This document shows, piece by piece, positions 23,655-32,150 of a stretch of DNA of 64,000 nt (position 1 is its first letter; each line of letters begins with the position of its first letter). The DNA lies in NCBI GenBank assembly GCA_051024685.1, contig JAZHPA010000002.1, forward strand, positions 62,001 through 126,000, in the 5' to 3' direction. The notes beneath the pieces were generated by a model, which saw nothing but the letters and a program-made list of their open reading frames with translations, was not told where the DNA came from and ran no database searches. The translations under genes were made by a program, and so were the position numbers. The DNA comes from UBA12545 sp051024685 (GTDB lineage Bacteria > Bacillota > DSM-521 > Neomoorellales > Neomoorellaceae).

Positions 23655-23906
23655 GAGCCTAAATGCCGTGAACGGGAGGAGTAGCTTGCCAATACCTTAC
23701 AGGGAGGCGGCGTCGGCGACTGGAAGCGCCGCTAAGGGAGGGGCAAGTGAAGTTCGCCCGGGAGCAGCTGGTTGAAAGGCATGGAGCCGAGTAGGCTAAG
23801 CCGGTCCTCCTACCGTTAACAAGGAGACCTGTTGTTGGGCAGGTATCTTGGGGTGGTTTTACCGTTAATATTGGGTCTTCGTCCCGAAGGGGCGAAGGCT
23901 TTTTTT
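23655..23906 (+). promoter_or_regulatory. T-box riboswitch controlling pheST (phenylalanine)
   Basis: The leader contains a variant T-box (GGGGTGGTTTTACCG, 23850-23864). A terminator follows: CTTCGTCCC (23877-23885), loop GAA, GGGGCGAAG (23889-23897), then GC and seven T residues. Aligning it with the thrS leader places the specifier at TTC, 23753-23755, a phenylalanine codon followed by G. Uncharged tRNA-Phe should favour the antiterminator and turn on pheST. Confidence 0.88.
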
Positions 23907-23919
23907 ATGGGGTGAGGAT

Positions 23920-24942
23920 ATGCTGCGAGCCATTAGCGAGTTAAAAGAAAGGGCTATCCTGGAGCTCTCGGAAGTCCAGGACTTGGAAGGATTGGAAGCC
24001 ATAAGAATTAAGTACCTGGGCAAGAAGGGTGAACTGACCCAAATCTTGCGCGGTATGGGGCAACTACCCCCTGAGGAGCGGCCGCGGGTGGGCCAGCTAG
24101 CCAACCAGGCCCGTGAAGAACTAGAAGCTGCCCTAAGAACGGCCAGGAGCCGCTTGCTAGAGGAGGAAAAGGAGCGACGCCTTAAAAAGGAAAGGCTGGA
24201 CGTGACACTCCCCGGCCGGCCCATACCCCGGGGTTACCGCCATCCTTTAAGCCAGATTTTGGAGGAAATCAAAGATATTTTTGTCGGTCTGGGTTTCGCC
24301 GTGGCCGAAGGGCCGGAGGTGGAGACGGACTATTACAATTTTACGGCTTTAAACCTTCCCCCCGAGCACCCCGCCCGGGACATGCAGGATTCTTTCTATA
24401 TCAGCCCGAACGTCCTGCTCCGTACCCACACTTCGCCCGTACAGGTGCGGGTGATGGAGGCCATGTGCCCGCGCCTGCCTATTCGCATTATAGCGCCGGG
24501 TAAGGTATACCGGCGGGATGACGATGCCACCCATTCCCCCATGTTCCACCAGGTCGAGGGGCTGCTGGTGGACAGGAGGGTGACCTTCGGGGATTTAAAG
24601 GGGATCCTTATGGCTTTCTTGCGGCAGATCTTTGGTCCCGGGGTAGGGGTTCGCTTCCGGCCCAGCTATTTTCCCTTTACCGAGCCGAGCGCCGAAGTTG
24701 ATATCTCCTGCGTCATGTGTCAGGGACGTGGTTGCCGGGTGTGTAAACAAACAGGATGGCTGGAAATTCTGGGGAGTGGGATGGTACACCCCAGGGTCCT
24801 GGCCATGGCAGGATATGACCCGGAAGAAGTTAGCGGCTTCGCCTTCGGTTTGGGTGTGGAGCGGGTGGCCATGCTAAAATATGGCATCGACGACCTGCGC
24901 CTCTTCTTTGAAAATGACCTGCGCTTCTTAAGGCAGTTTTAG
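23920..24942 (+). CDS. pheS: Phenylalanyl-tRNA synthetase alpha subunit
   Basis: The 340-aa subunit carries an N-terminal coiled-coil that contacts tRNA (residues 1-90) and the class II catalytic core. Visible motifs are GFAVAEGPEVETDYYNF, LLRTHTSPVQVR (motif 2 region), VYRRDDDATHSPMFHQVEG and FGLGVERVAMLKYGI (motif 3). It charges tRNA-Phe in an alpha2-beta2 complex with PheT. ATG 23920 follows GGGGTGAGG right after the T-box terminator. The length is standard. Confidence 0.97.
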   Translation: MLRAISELKERAILELSEVQDLEGLEAIRIKYLGKKGELTQILRGMGQLPPEERPRVGQLANQAREELEAALRTARSRLLEEEKERRLKKERLDVTLPGRPIPRGYRHPLSQILEEIKDIFVGLGFAVAEGPEVETDYYNFTALNLPPEHPARDMQDSFYISPNVLLRTHTSPVQVRVMEAMCPRLPIRIIAPGKVYRRDDDATHSPMFHQVEGLLVDRRVTFGDLKGILMAFLRQIFGPGVGVRFRPSYFPFTEPSAEVDISCVMCQGRGCRVCKQTGWLEILGSGMVHPRVLAMAGYDPEEVSGFAFGLGVERVAMLKYGIDDLRLFFENDLRFLRQF

Positions 24943-24971
24943 GATTCTGGGAGAAGTGAGGAGGAAGGGAG

Positions 24972-27386
24972 TTGCGCGTACCTTATAGTTGGTTGAGGGA
25001 ATTTGTGGAAATAGATTTACCGCCGGAAGAACTGGCGGAAAAACTTACCATGGCAGGTGTACCGGTAGAGAATATTGTGAGTCCCCGAGCCGGCTTGGAG
25101 GGGGTGGTGGTAGGTGAGATCCGGGCCATAGAGGAACACCCCCACGCCGAGCACCTGGCAGTATGCCAGGTGGATGTAGGAGGCAGGGTTCTACCACTGG
25201 TAACCGGTGCCCCCAACATATGGGTGGGCCAGAGGGTGGCGGTAGCCCTGGAAGGAGCGCGCCTCCCCGGCGGCCAGGAAATTCGCAGGGCCACCTTTCG
25301 CGGGGTGGATTCCCACGGCATGCTCTGTTCGGCCCAGGAGTTGGGACTGGACGGCAGCCTGGTAGCTCCGGAGGACCGGGAAGGCATCCTGACGTTGCCG
25401 CCGGATGCCCCCTTAGGAGCCGAAGTGGCCGGTATCCTGGGCTTCAAGGAAACCGTACTGGAGCTGGAACTCACCCCCAACCGGTCCGACTGCTTGAGCA
25501 TTCAAGGTGTGGCGCGGGAAGTAGCGGCCCTTACAGGCGCTTCTTTCCGCCAGCCGACCCTTAAGGTGGTGGAAGAGGGGCCTTCCGCCTCCAGTATGGT
25601 CAAGGTGGAAATCGAGGCTCCGGATATGTGCGGCCGTTATGTGGCCCGCATCGTAAGGGGGGTAAAAATAGGGCCTTCTCCCGCCTGGATGCAGGTCAGG
25701 CTGCGGGCCTGCGGCGTACGGCCCATTAACAATATAGTAGACGTCACCAATTACGTTATGCTGGAGATGGGCCAGCCCCTGCATGCCTTTGATTACGATC
25801 TTCTCCGGGGGAAAAGAATTATCGTGCGCCGGGCGAGGCCGGGGGAGAAAATCCTGACCTTGGACGGCCAGGAACGGACTTTAGAACCCCAGGTACTGGT
25901 TATCGCCGATGAGGAGCGGGCGGTGGCCGTGGCGGGAGTGATGGGGGGGCTGGAAACCGAAGTAACCGGGAACACGGCCCATATCTTGATCGAATCTGCC
26001 CACTTTGATGGGGCGGCCATCCGCAGGGCTTCCCGCTTACTGGGTCTGCGCTCGGAATCCTCCTTGCGCTTTGAGCGGGGAGTAAATATAGAAGGGGCTG
26101 CCGGGGCTGCCGACCGGGCAGCCGAGCTCATGCACTGGCTGGCCGGGGGTACGGTGAGCCCGGGCCGGGTGGATTGTTACGTGAAGAAGAGGGAACCGGT
26201 AGTTATTACCCTCCGGCCGGAAAGGGTAAATTACCTTTTGGGCACTAATCTCATGTCCTCTGAGATCAAGGAGCTTTTAGAACGTCTGCATCTCAAAGTT
26301 GAGGGCGAGGAACCCTTGCGAGTGGAGGTTCCAGCGGCCAGGGGGGACCTGACCCAGGAGATCGACCTGGTAGAAGAAGTGGCTCGGCTTTACGGCTATG
26401 ACCGCATCCCGGTGACCATACCGGCCGGTGTGGTGGCCGGGGAGCAAAAATCGGCCCGCCAGCTGTGGGAAGAGCTGGGCAGGGAGACGGCCGTATCCTG
26501 CGGCCTGAGCGAAGTAGTAACCTACAGCTTTATAAACCCCAAAGGGTGGGATGTTTTGCGCTTGCCCCCCGAACACCCCTGGCGACGAACCATTACCCTG
26601 CAGAATCCCCTGCGGGAAGAGCAGAGCGTTTTAAGAACAACTTTGCTGCCGGGGCTCCTGGAGGTGGCCGCCCGCAATGCCAACCGGAAGGTCATGCCCG
26701 TGGCGATTTTCGAGCTAGGCCGCGTTTTTCTACCCGGAAGGGGAGAATTGCCGGAAGAGCCCTTAAGGCTGGCCGGCCTGGTGATGGGCACCCTGGAACG
26801 GGGGTGGGCCTGGTCGGCCCAGGAGATGGATTTCTACTATCTGAAAGGTATAGTAGAAGAACTCCTGGGGCGCGTGCGGCTACCTGCAGTGCGCCTCAAG
26901 GCCACCGCAGTCTGGCCCTTTCTCCACCCGGGACGCAGTGCCACCATTTGGGTGCGGGATATCAACCTGGGCTTTTTAGGTGAGCTTCACCCGGATGTTT
27001 TGGAGGCCTACGATTTGCCCCAGAGGGCTTGTGTTTTTGAGATTGATTGGGAACGGGCCCGGAATTTGGCCGCGGCAAGGCCGGTTTATGAGCCCCTTCC
27101 CCGCTTCCCGGCCGTGGAGAGGGACCTGGCGGTGGTGGTGCCGGAAGAAGTGACGGCAGAACAAGTGCAGGAAGTCATTGTGGCTGCCGCCGGAGAAAAG
27201 CTCAAAGCATGCCGCCTTTTTGATGTGTACCGCGGTGAGCAGATTGCCGCAGGCCACAAGAGTCTGGCTTATGCCCTGACTTTCCAAGGGGAAGACCGGA
27301 CTTTGACGGAAGAAGAGGTTCACGCCGCCTTGGAACGGATTGAGGAGGAGCTGGCTCAAAAATTAGGTGCTGCTTTGCGGAGATAA
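24972..27386 (+). CDS. pheT: Phenylalanyl-tRNA synthetase beta subunit
   Basis: The 804-aa beta subunit has its OB-fold tRNA-binding domain at residues 40-150 (VVVGEIRAIEEHPHAEHLAVCQVD), the B3/B4 editing domain (MCGRYVARIVRGVKIGPSP and then NNIVDVTNYVMLEMGQPLHAFD), B5, a catalytic-like core and the C-terminal ferredoxin-like anticodon domain (YEPLPRFPAVERDLAVVV). It hydrolyses misacylated Tyr-tRNA-Phe. TTG 24972 follows GAGGAAGGGAG. It is the second gene of the T-box-controlled operon. Confidence 0.97.
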   Translation: MRVPYSWLREFVEIDLPPEELAEKLTMAGVPVENIVSPRAGLEGVVVGEIRAIEEHPHAEHLAVCQVDVGGRVLPLVTGAPNIWVGQRVAVALEGARLPGGQEIRRATFRGVDSHGMLCSAQELGLDGSLVAPEDREGILTLPPDAPLGAEVAGILGFKETVLELELTPNRSDCLSIQGVAREVAALTGASFRQPTLKVVEEGPSASSMVKVEIEAPDMCGRYVARIVRGVKIGPSPAWMQVRLRACGVRPINNIVDVTNYVMLEMGQPLHAFDYDLLRGKRIIVRRARPGEKILTLDGQERTLEPQVLVIADEERAVAVAGVMGGLETEVTGNTAHILIESAHFDGAAIRRASRLLGLRSESSLRFERGVNIEGAAGAADRAAELMHWLAGGTVSPGRVDCYVKKREPVVITLRPERVNYLLGTNLMSSEIKELLERLHLKVEGEEPLRVEVPAARGDLTQEIDLVEEVARLYGYDRIPVTIPAGVVAGEQKSARQLWEELGRETAVSCGLSEVVTYSFINPKGWDVLRLPPEHPWRRTITLQNPLREEQSVLRTTLLPGLLEVAARNANRKVMPVAIFELGRVFLPGRGELPEEPLRLAGLVMGTLERGWAWSAQEMDFYYLKGIVEELLGRVRLPAVRLKATAVWPFLHPGRSATIWVRDINLGFLGELHPDVLEAYDLPQRACVFEIDWERARNLAAARPVYEPLPRFPAVERDLAVVVPEEVTAEQVQEVIVAAAGEKLKACRLFDVYRGEQIAAGHKSLAYALTFQGEDRTLTEEEVHAALERIEEELAQKLGAALRR

Positions 27387-27483
27387 GCAGGTTGGCCGAA
27401 AGGATTTTTTGAATTCGGGGAGAAAACTAAAGGAAATCAAACCAGCTAGGTACCAAGTTTAACTTTAAAAGGGGTGGCCACCC

Positions 27484-27777
27484 TTGCCCGAGGCTGCGAA
27501 GCTTAAGGAGGAAAAAAAGGAAGAAAGCATTAACCGGGCTACAGTAACCATTTTCGACCAGGAATACATTTTAAAGGGGACGGAAACGCCCGAATATATG
27601 CGTGCCCTGGCGGCTTATGTAGACAGGAAGATGCGCCAGATCAGCCAGAAAAGCCCCCACTACCCTCCCGTGAAAATCGCGGTGCTGGCCGCCTTAAATA
27701 TCGCCGACGAATTGAACAAAATACGGCAGGACTATGAAACCCTCATAAGACTGATTCAGGAGGAACGGAAGGGTTGA
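27484..27777 (+). CDS. zapA: Cell division protein ZapA
   Basis: The 97-aa protein has a charged N-terminal extension and then the ZapA core: TVTIFDQEYILKGTETPEYMRALAAYVDRKM followed by a coiled-coil (VLAALNIADELNKIRQDYE). ZapA stabilises FtsZ bundles at midcell. It is found after pheT in many Firmicutes, as here. TTG 27484 follows AAAAGGGGTGG. Its stop overlaps the start of polX. Confidence 0.88.
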   Translation: MPEAAKLKEEKKEESINRATVTIFDQEYILKGTETPEYMRALAAYVDRKMRQISQKSPHYPPVKIAVLAALNIADELNKIRQDYETLIRLIQEERKG

Positions 27778-29504
27778 CCAACCTCGAACTATCTTGGGCC
27801 CTGGCGGAAATGGGGGATCTCCTGGAGATAAAAGGGGAAGAACCCTTCAAGGTACGGGCCTATCACCGGGCAGCCAGGATTCTGGAGCATTTAGAGGAAG
27901 AGGCAGCCAGTTTTTACGCCCGGGGAGAGCTGGATAAAATACCGGGCGTGGGGAAAAATTTGGCCAAAAAGATTGCAGAACTCCTGGAAACGGGCCGATC
28001 CACCTTCCTGGAGCAGCTCCGGCAGGAAGTCCCGCCCGGACTGCGGGATATGCTTGCCATTCCCGGCCTGGGGGCTAAATCCGTCCGCGTGATCCACCAG
28101 CATTTAAAGATAACAACTTTAGAAGAACTGGAAAAGGCTGCACGGGAGCGCAGGATCCGCCAGCTGCCCGGTATGGGCAGCAAGACGGAGCTGGCCATCT
28201 TACGGGGCCTGGATATGCTTAAAGAGAATCGGGACCGGGTACCCCTGGGCATCGCCCGACCGCTGGCCCAACTATTCTGCCGCCAGATATCCGCCCTGCC
28301 GGGAGTAGCAAGAGTGGAAATGGCCGGCAGCTTGCGCCGCGGCTGTGCCATGGTGGGCGACGTGGATATCCTGGTGGGGGTGACGGGTCCCGCGGAAGTA
28401 AAGGAGGTCATGGCCCGCCATCCCCAGGTGAAGGAGGTTCTCCAGGTAGAGGAAAACCGGCTGTCGCTGCGCACGTGGACGGGGGTAAAGGTAGAAATTT
28501 TCCTGGTGCCGGAGGAGAAATTCGTTTCCAGCTGGCTGTACCTCACGGGATCGCCAGCCCACCGGGAGGAGCTAAGGCAGTATGCTGCAGAGCGTAACCT
28601 CTGCCTGGAGGACCTGGGTTTGCCTGCCAGGCTGGAGGAAGCAAAAGCTTCTCTCCAATCAGAGGAACAGTTTTATAGCCAGCTGGAATTACCTTTTATT
28701 GTGCCGGAATGGCGGGAGGGCCGGGGCGAGGTCCGGGCGGCCCGGGAGGGACGCCTGCCCAGACCGGTTACCCTGGAGGATATCAAAGGTGACCTGCATA
28801 TCCATACCCGGTACAGCGACGGGCTCCATACCCTTCGGGAAATGGTGGAGGCGGCCAGGGCCAGAGGGTATCGCTACCTGGCCATTACCGAGCATTCCCG
28901 TTCCCTGGCCGTAGCGAGGGGACTAAGCGCGGAGCAATTGATGGCCGAAAGAGAAGAGATCGCTCAGCTAAACCGGGAGTTAGATGATTTCGTGGTCTTG
29001 GCCGGAATAGAAGTAGATATCCTGTCTGACGGCCGCCTGGATTTTGAAGACGATATCTTGGCTTCCCTGGACATCGTCATAGCTTCAATTCATTCAGGAT
29101 TTAACCAGGGAGGAGAGCAGATTATGGCCCGCTTAGAGGCGGCTATGCGCCATCCCTGGGTAGACATAATAGGCCACCCCACCGGGCGTATGCTGGGCCG
29201 CCGGCCATCTTATGCTGTCAATCTGGAAAGGGTACTGGAGCTGGCGGCTGAAACCGGCACCATTCTAGAGATTAACGCTTCTCCCGACCGCCTGGATCTG
29301 GACGAGAACGCCGCGCGCCGGGCCAGGGAGTACGGCGTACCCCTGGCCATCAACACCGATGCCCACGATGCGGGCCGTCTGGAAGATATGTGGTACGGCG
29401 TTACCGTAGCCCGCCGGGGCTGGCTGGGGCCGGAAGACGTTCTCAATACCTGGGAGCTGGACCGGGTCTTAAAGAGGCTGAAGCGTAACCGGGGGAAGCC
29501 TTGA
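27774..29504 (+). CDS. polX: DNA polymerase/3'-5' exonuclease PolX
   Basis: The 576-aa repair polymerase has an N-terminal helix-hairpin-helix part (KIPGVGKNLAKKIAELLETG), the family X nucleotidyltransferase palm with catalytic acids in GSLRRGCAMVGDVDILV, and a C-terminal PHP domain from about residue 335 (GDLHIHTRYSDG, ITEHSRSLAVARG, INTDAHD) with 3'-5' exonuclease/phosphoesterase activity. It works in gap filling and base excision repair. TTG 27774 overlaps the zapA stop by four bases, showing translational coupling. A zapA-polX-mutS2 order is common; here mutS2 lies far away at 53 kb. Confidence 0.95.
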   Translation: MTNLELSWALAEMGDLLEIKGEEPFKVRAYHRAARILEHLEEEAASFYARGELDKIPGVGKNLAKKIAELLETGRSTFLEQLRQEVPPGLRDMLAIPGLGAKSVRVIHQHLKITTLEELEKAARERRIRQLPGMGSKTELAILRGLDMLKENRDRVPLGIARPLAQLFCRQISALPGVARVEMAGSLRRGCAMVGDVDILVGVTGPAEVKEVMARHPQVKEVLQVEENRLSLRTWTGVKVEIFLVPEEKFVSSWLYLTGSPAHREELRQYAAERNLCLEDLGLPARLEEAKASLQSEEQFYSQLELPFIVPEWREGRGEVRAAREGRLPRPVTLEDIKGDLHIHTRYSDGLHTLREMVEAARARGYRYLAITEHSRSLAVARGLSAEQLMAEREEIAQLNRELDDFVVLAGIEVDILSDGRLDFEDDILASLDIVIASIHSGFNQGGEQIMARLEAAMRHPWVDIIGHPTGRMLGRRPSYAVNLERVLELAAETGTILEINASPDRLDLDENAARRAREYGVPLAINTDAHDAGRLEDMWYGVTVARRGWLGPEDVLNTWELDRVLKRLKRNRGKP

Positions 29505-29691
29505 AAGCAATCCACCCGGGGAACGGCAACATCCGACCTTAATTTTTGCCGCAGTGGGTGCCGGCTGTTGTGGTGGCGAGGAGTGGACTAGGAGGGGAGA
29601 GGTAGTGCGGCCCGAGAAATGGTAAGGGGGAACGGAAAACAGGGTGGGAAGAAGAATTTCCTCGGAGCCGGAAGTGGACGAGGTGAGGACT

Positions 29692-29973
29692 ATGGGTGAC
29701 TTTATAAAGATCGTTTTTTCTTCTCCCTTCCAGGAAATTATAGGCGGTAAAAACCTGGAACTGGCTACTCAAGAGCCACTAACGGTGGAAGAAGTTCTAG
29801 ACCGGCTTGTCCGGCAATTCCCCGCGCTAAAGAAATTCGTGCCCCAGGTTAAAGACGAGGTTATATTCTGGGGCAACATCGTCCCCATGAAAGAGGACAG
29901 CATTTTAAAGCCCAATACCCTTGTACGGCCCGGAGAAACCATATACCTCTATCCCCCCTTAAGCGGCGGGTAG
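29692..29973 (+). CDS. Ubiquitin-like ThiS/MoaD-type sulfur carrier protein
   Basis: The 93-aa protein has a beta-grasp pattern (DFIKIVFSSPFQEIIGG, LTVEEVLDRLVRQFP, RPGETIYLYPPLSGG) and ends in a free Gly-Gly, the site of adenylation and thiocarboxylation in MoaD/ThiS proteins. ATG 29692 follows GAGGTGAGG. No MoeB/ThiF partner is adjacent. It could serve molybdopterin (or tungstopterin) synthesis, thiamine or another sulfur transfer. Its position just before the hydrogenase maturation genes is noted but it has its own terminator, so it is a separate unit. Confidence 0.8.
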   Translation: MGDFIKIVFSSPFQEIIGGKNLELATQEPLTVEEVLDRLVRQFPALKKFVPQVKDEVIFWGNIVPMKEDSILKPNTLVRPGETIYLYPPLSGG

Positions 29974-30033
29974 ACCTTACAAGGGGCGGGCATACCCGGG
30001 CAGATGTAGATGGGCGCATGGCTGCCGGCTGCC

Positions 30034-30072
30034 GGGAAAAAGAGGGTTCTTTCTCTTTCCCCTTGATTTTTG
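30034..30072 (+). terminator. Terminator after the ThiS/MoaD-like gene
   Basis: GGGAAAAAGAG (30034-30044) pairs with CTCTTTCCC (30053-30061) with two bulged A residues, followed by CTTGATTTTTG. Confidence 0.65.
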
Positions 30073-30090
30073 TCCCAACTTTGTACAAAA

Positions 30091-30260
30091 TATAACTAGC
30101 ACCTATAGCCTGACCCGGCGGGCGTGGGGGCCGGCCGGGAAGGGCGGGAAGAAAAATCCTGCAGCCAGGGGAAACCTGCAGCGAGGGGGAGGGGAAAATT
30201 ATGGTCCGCGAATGCTTACTTGCTGTCGGCAAAGGCAGGTAGGCATTTTTTATTTTCAGG
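30091..30260 (+). promoter_or_regulatory. Structured leader with attenuator ahead of hydG
   Basis: A TATAAC box at 30091-30096 may start a transcript of over 200 bases before hydG. The leader holds CAGGGGAAACCTG (a hairpin within a CCTGCAG...CCTGCAG context near 30165) and ends in a terminator: AATGCTTACTTGC from 30214 pairs with GCAGGTAGGCATT ending near 30249 (G-U pairs allowed), followed by a T run. The GCCAGGGGAAACCTGC segment loosely resembles a B12-box, but the other cobalamin riboswitch elements are not seen. It looks like an attenuator of unknown signal. Confidence 0.5.
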
Positions 30261-30314
30261 GGTGTTAGTACGGAGTTACTTGTTGAGGATTAATAACGAG
30301 GGAGGAGAAAAGCC

Positions 30315-31718
30315 GTGCGCCACCATTATAAAGCTGATTTTATCCCGCAGGAAGAAATAGAGGGTCTGCTGGCCGAAGCCGTCCAAGCCAGCACGAGCCG
30401 GGCGGAGGAGATTGTGGATAAGGCCCGGCAGGCTAAGGGACTGGAGCCGTATGAGGTGGCCGTCCTGCTGCAGAATAAAGATGAAGCCGTGTGGCAAAAA
30501 GTTTTTGCCGTTGCCAAGGAAATTAAGGAGAAAATTTATGGGAAACGCATGGTCCTGTTTGCTCCCCTGTACATCAGTGACTACTGTGTTAATAACTGCC
30601 GTTATTGCGGTTACCGGAGGGATAACAAATTTTCTCGCCGGCGGCTTAGCTGGGAAGAGCTGGAGCGTGAAGTCCGGATTTTAGAATCCCTGGGGCATAA
30701 ACGTCTGGCCGTGGAGGCGGGGGAGGATCCGGTTCATTGTCCCCTGGATTATGTGGTAGAGGTTATCCGGCGTATTTACCGGATAACGGAAAAAAACGGG
30801 AGCATCCGGCGGGTTAACGTTAATATTGCCGCTACTACGGTGGATGAATACCGGGAACTAAAGGCCGCCGGTATCGGGACTTATGTTTTATTCCAGGAGA
30901 CTTACCATCGGCCGACCTATGCTTATATGCACCCCTCCGGCCCCAAGGCCGATTACGACTGGCATACCACCGCCATGGACCGGGCCATGGAAGCCGGAAT
31001 AGATGATGTCGGCTTGGGAGTCCTCTTCGGGCTTTACGACTACAAATTTGAAGTGCTGGGCCTCCTTTATCACGCGCGGCATTTGGAAGAGACCTTTGGT
31101 GTGGGTCCCCACACTATTTCGGTACCCCGGCTTAGACCGGCCCAGGGTATTAATTTGGATGCTTTCCCGTACCTGGTACCCGATGAGGAGTTTAAGAAAA
31201 TCGTAGCCGTTTTGCGCCTGGCGGTACCGTACACGGGTATGATCATCTCCACCCGCGAAACACCGGAGTTTAGGGCCGTGCTTCTGGGATTGGGCATCTC
31301 CCAGCTTAGCGCCGGTTCCTGTACGGGCGTAGGGGGGTACGGGCGCCACTACACCGAGGAACCCGACGAAATACCCCAGTTCGAGGTAGGGGATCACCGC
31401 CACCCCGACGAAGTGATCCGTGATTTATGTCGGAGGGGGTATCTACCCAGCTACTGTACTGCCTGTTACCGCCGGGGACGTACCGGGGAGCGCTTTATGG
31501 CCCTGGCCAAGACGGGGCAGATTCAAAATGTCTGCCAGCCCAACGCTTTACTGACCTTTCAGGAATACTTGTTGGATTACGCCACTCCGGAAACTAGGAA
31601 AATAGGACAGGAAACCATGGAACGTTACTTGGCCGAGATACCCAGTCCTGCCGTACGGGAAGAAACTGCCCGGCGGCTGGAGCGCATTAAGGCCGGGGAG
31701 AGGGACCTGTACTTCTAG
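30315..31718 (+). CDS. hydG: [FeFe]-hydrogenase maturase HydG
   Basis: HydG cleaves tyrosine to give CO and cyanide ligands for the H-cluster 2Fe subsite. The 467-aa protein carries the radical SAM motif CVNNCRYC near residue 90 and the diagnostic C-terminal cluster motif C-x2-C-x22-C (SYCTACYRRGRTG near residue 380, then NVCQPNA), which holds the dangler iron and separates HydG from ThiH. GTG 30315 follows GGAGGAGAAAAG. The hydE gene lies two genes downstream. No hydF is seen in the window. Confidence 0.96.
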   Translation: MRHHYKADFIPQEEIEGLLAEAVQASTSRAEEIVDKARQAKGLEPYEVAVLLQNKDEAVWQKVFAVAKEIKEKIYGKRMVLFAPLYISDYCVNNCRYCGYRRDNKFSRRRLSWEELEREVRILESLGHKRLAVEAGEDPVHCPLDYVVEVIRRIYRITEKNGSIRRVNVNIAATTVDEYRELKAAGIGTYVLFQETYHRPTYAYMHPSGPKADYDWHTTAMDRAMEAGIDDVGLGVLFGLYDYKFEVLGLLYHARHLEETFGVGPHTISVPRLRPAQGINLDAFPYLVPDEEFKKIVAVLRLAVPYTGMIISTRETPEFRAVLLGLGISQLSAGSCTGVGGYGRHYTEEPDEIPQFEVGDHRHPDEVIRDLCRRGYLPSYCTACYRRGRTGERFMALAKTGQIQNVCQPNALLTFQEYLLDYATPETRKIGQETMERYLAEIPSPAVREETARRLERIKAGERDLYF

Positions 31719-31727
31719 GTGAGGGTG

Positions 31728-31814
31728 GATTCCCCGTTTTCACGGGGCGGCCTGCTTGGGCTTGGGAGTAAGGGTAGCCTTTCCAAGGGCCAAGCCCGGC
31801 AGGCCTGACTCCCC
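31728..31814 (+). repeat. Short member of the dispersed element family, copy D
   Basis: This 87-bp piece starts GATTCCCCGTTTTCACGGGG then GGCCTGCTTGGGCTTGG, and ends CCAAGCCCGGCAGGCCTGACTCCCC. The left arm matches the left end of copy B (GGCCTGCTTGGGCTTGG) and the right arm is its inverted partner. The long interior is missing, so it is a miniature form with nearly only the inverted ends. It sits between hydG and the TM1266-type gene. Confidence 0.75.
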
Positions 31815-31891
31815 AGGGAAAAATATGGGGGGAGGTAAGGCTTCAGTGGACATGAAGGGGAAGGCATTACCAGAAAGGGGAGAGCCGAGGA

Positions 31892-32140
31892 TTGGAACGC
31901 CGCATCGGAGTTATCGGTATCGTGATTGAAGACCGGGAGGCGGCAGCCGCCCGGGTCAACGCTATTCTGAGCGATTATGCCGAATATATCGTAGGGCGCA
32001 TGGGCATCCCCTATCGCGAGCGAGGGGTGTCGGTTATTGCCCTCATTGTAGATGGAACGACGGATGCTGTTGGGGCCCTGACTGGCAAACTGGGAGCCTT
32101 ACCGGGGGTCAGAGTGCGGGCTGCCCTGACGGGAAAGTAA
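31892..32140 (+). CDS. TM1266-family putative regulator of the iron-only hydrogenase system
   Basis: The 82-aa protein (RIGVIGIVIEDREAAAARVNAIL, IVGRMGIPYRERGVSVIALIVDGTTDAVGALTGKLG) belongs to a small ACT-like/NikR-C-like family found beside hydE, hydF and hydG in Thermotoga and Clostridia. It has no DNA-binding domain of its own, so a ligand-sensing or partner-regulating role is likely. TTG 31892 follows AGGGGAGAG. It lies 10 bases before hydE. Confidence 0.85.
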   Translation: MERRIGVIGIVIEDREAAAARVNAILSDYAEYIVGRMGIPYRERGVSVIALIVDGTTDAVGALTGKLGALPGVRVRAALTGK

Positions 32141-32150
32141 GGGATGGAGG

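Noticed and set aside
30150..30185. B12-box-like GCCAGGGGAAACCTGC upstream of hydG as a cobalamin riboswitch
   Set aside because: Other conserved cobalamin riboswitch parts are not visible and hydG is not a usual target; kept only as an unassigned structured leader.
30272..30298. TTGTTGAGGATTAATAAC before hydG as a clostridial Rex site
   Set aside because: The two arms do not form a palindrome when compared base by base; too few matches to the Rex consensus.
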